A stretch of 5,595 bases of DNA from Sphingomonadales bacterium (GTDB taxonomy: Bacteria; Pseudomonadota; Alphaproteobacteria; Sphingomonadales; Sphingomonadaceae), in NCBI GenBank assembly GCA_004292705.1, contig RDXA01000166.1:1-5595 (forward strand). The letters are read 5' to 3'. Below, piece after piece: positions 5,137 through 5,595 of this stretch. A model generated the notes under the pieces. It had not been told where the DNA came from. It saw only the letters and a list, made by a program, of their open reading frames with translations, and searched no databases. Both the position numbers and the translations under genes were made by a program. Numbering within the stretch: position 1 is the first letter of the stretch; each line of letters begins with the position of its first letter.

Positions 5137-5595
5137 CCTCATTTCGGTTGAGCGGTTGGAAACCTACCAACGGTTCACTGCGGGTCAGAAGCAAGCGATT
5201 GCTCTCCATAATCATACCCTGCAACTCGGATCATCAATGATGTCGATGATTGCACTTCTCGAACTCGCGTTGAGGAATGCGACTAATCAACGTCTCATTG
5301 CCGATTTTGGGGACCCACAGTGGCTGCTTCCCGGAAATCGTTTCGTCCCTTTGAAAAAATCCGAAATGAAATTGGTGAGCTCCGCTCAATCTCACGCCCG
5401 GAGAGCTCACTATTCCAAGCTATCGTACAAGCAAAAGGGCTATCTCGACGCTTTTGCATTTCCTGGAGGCGTTCCAGTGAATGCCTCACATCAAACAAAA
5501 GTTAAAGCTCGGCAGGCTATGTTTCATATTTCCCAAGGTCAGATTATCGCACAGACAACGATTGCTCTTTGGAAGCGTTTGTACTCTAGCGATTA
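5123..5595 (+). CDS. Abi-like (Abi_2; AbiD/AbiF type) protein, 3' end missing
   Basis: The frame is open to the window end, giving 157 codons and two bases, with no stop. The protein has the pattern of the Abi-like family (PF07751): LISVERLETYQRF at 6-18, AIALHNHTLQL at 25-35, LLELALRNATNQRL at 45-58, WLLPG at 67-71, and the late block GQIIAQTTIALWKRLYSSD (139-157), matching the family's 'VAeLsFGFW..L' region. Family members are abortive-infection or toxin-like proteins, some grouped with HEPN RNases; the position where a HEPN His might follow Arg51-Asn52 is Gln56. ATG 5123 is chosen because homology-like sequence begins there; TTG 5102 and TTG 5030 are in-frame alternatives, and no Shine-Dalgarno decides. 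G+C is about 46% against 65% elsewhere, with many A/T-ending codons, which points to horizontal transfer. It probably acts in the cytoplasm. Confidence 0.75.
   Translation, partial: MSIIDLISVERLETYQRFTAGQKQAIALHNHTLQLGSSMMSMIALLELALRNATNQRLIADFGDPQWLLPGNRFVPLKKSEMKLVSSAQSHARRAHYSKLSYKQKGYLDAFAFPGGVPVNASHQTKVKARQAMFHISQGQIIAQTTIALWKRLYSSD

Noticed and set aside
1..5595. CRISPR arrays, tRNA/rRNA genes or insertion sequences
   Set aside because: No regularly spaced direct repeats, no tRNA T-loop in a cloverleaf context and no transposase-like frame were seen on either strand.

Overview
The window is about 65% G+C over most of its length, with densely packed plus-strand genes, ATGA start/stop overlaps and a long palindromic intergenic repeat of a type I associate with sphingomonad genomes. 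These features, with the protein styles (a LytTR two-component pair, a cytoplasmic nadC product, a periplasmic RNase T2), suggest an alphaproteobacterium of the Sphingomonadales, possibly the Erythrobacter/Porphyrobacter group. That placement is an inference; no marker gene fixes it.

Left part (1-2884): the 3' part of an M48-type zinc metallopeptidase gene is cut by the window edge. After an 86-base gap comes a two-gene signalling operon: a LytS/YehU-type membrane histidine kinase (867-2081) and a LytTR-type response regulator (2078-2884), joined by an ATGA overlap. The kinase has several membrane helices but no obvious extracellular sensor domain. The regulator has a receiver domain and a C-terminal DNA-binding domain.

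Middle (2885-5004): a 68-base imperfect palindrome (28-base arms) separates the regulator from a second compact operon. This holds nadC (quinolinate phosphoribosyltransferase, NAD synthesis), a 137-residue membrane protein of unknown function, and a secreted RNase T2. Start and stop codons overlap at both junctions. The operon ends at a strong 11-bp GC-rich hairpin that should terminate transcription on both strands and has its better U-tract on the minus strand.

Right part (5005-5595): after about 80 bases of G+C-rich spacer, composition falls to roughly 46% G+C. A reading frame runs off the window end and resembles the Abi-like (Abi_2; AbiD/AbiF) abortive-infection family. It is probably acquired defence or toxin DNA. 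Its start region has a perfect TTGACA box and two overlapping, mutually exclusive inverted repeats, one of which holds the proposed ATG in its loop. This is the most accessory-looking and interesting part of the window, but the gene is cut off and its partners, if any, lie outside.
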